A stretch of 64,000 nucleotides of DNA from Chlorophyllum brunneum. Lineage: Eukaryota; Basidiomycota; Agaricomycetes; Agaricales; Agaricaceae. The position numbers were made by a program, and so were the translations under genes. The notes under the pieces were generated by a model. It was not told the origin of the DNA. It saw nothing but the letters and a program-made list of their open reading frames with translations, and ran no database searches. Position 1 is the stretch's first letter, and each line of letters begins with the position of its first letter. Of this stretch, positions 63,994 to 64,000 are shown piece after piece. The stretch covers positions 3,844,001-3,908,000 of the forward strand of contig OY756139.1 of the NCBI GenBank assembly GCA_963576785.1, written 5' to 3'.

Positions 63994-64000
63994 CTACAGC
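63217..64000. repeat. Direct repeat, right copy (FunK1 exon 2 plus two intron bases)
   Basis: This is the partner of 1-784, same orientation. The window ends two bases inside intron 1 of the kinase. The differences from the left copy are single-base. Confidence 0.93.

Overview
The window looks like nuclear DNA of a filamentous basidiomycete, most likely an agaricomycete. The evidence is the FunK1-type kinase genes with 43-58-base GT-AG introns, a NACHT/NLR fragment, a FAD-linked oxidoreductase of the oligosaccharide-oxidase type, and a dense nest of LINE, Ty3/gypsy (chromodomain-bearing) and Ty1/copia retrotransposons. I cannot name the species. No prokaryotic gene, CRISPR array, rRNA or tRNA gene was seen.

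Layout. Left rim (1-5274): the 5' half of an intact-looking FunK1 kinase (FunK1-A), a decayed FunK1 copy (B), a FAD-oxidoreductase pseudogene and an NLR NACHT fragment. Middle (5275-45622): one Ty1/copia element. It is split in its reverse transcriptase by a full-length LINE (LINE-A, 9985-42760), which is itself split by a second full-length LINE (LINE-B, 12920-19785), two gypsy copies in inverted orientation (20063-26643 and 26783-32992, with a 200-N gap between the arms) and a third full-length LINE (LINE-C, 35228-42033). A 1.35-kb hybrid element sits in the copia 3' part. Right (45627-57666): a gypsy solo LTR interrupted by a 1.1-kb LTR of another family, a pseudogene of a Dap1/PGRMC-type cytochrome b5-fold protein, and a third gypsy element (gypsy-3) carrying a 5'-truncated LINE (LINE-D). 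Right rim (57667-64000): a decayed FunK1 (C) split by another truncated LINE (LINE-E), then an intact-looking FunK1 (D) whose 5' exon lies beyond the edge. Bases 1-784 and 63217-64000 are near-identical copies of the same FunK1 exon.

Most nests are proved by target-site duplications: 15 bp for LINE-A in copia, 16 bp for LINE-B and LINE-C in LINE-A, 14 bp for LINE-D in gypsy-3, 15 bp for LINE-E in FunK1-C, 15 bp for the hybrid element in copia, and 5 bp for the 1.1-kb LTR. Relative ages follow: FunK1 array and gene relics first, then copia, LINE-A, and finally LINE-B, LINE-C and the gypsy pair.

No element has a fully intact reading frame. Most breaks are in-frame stops of the kind made by C-to-T change at CpG (typically CGA Arg to TGA), and old copies are CpG-poor while FunK1-A/D and the young LINEs keep CpG. 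This fits cytosine methylation of repeats followed by deamination. The observations most worth a second look are the palindromic gypsy pair, the conserved third ORF between pol and the 3' LTR of the gypsy family, and the hybrid element that shares both ends but not its interior with the LINEs.
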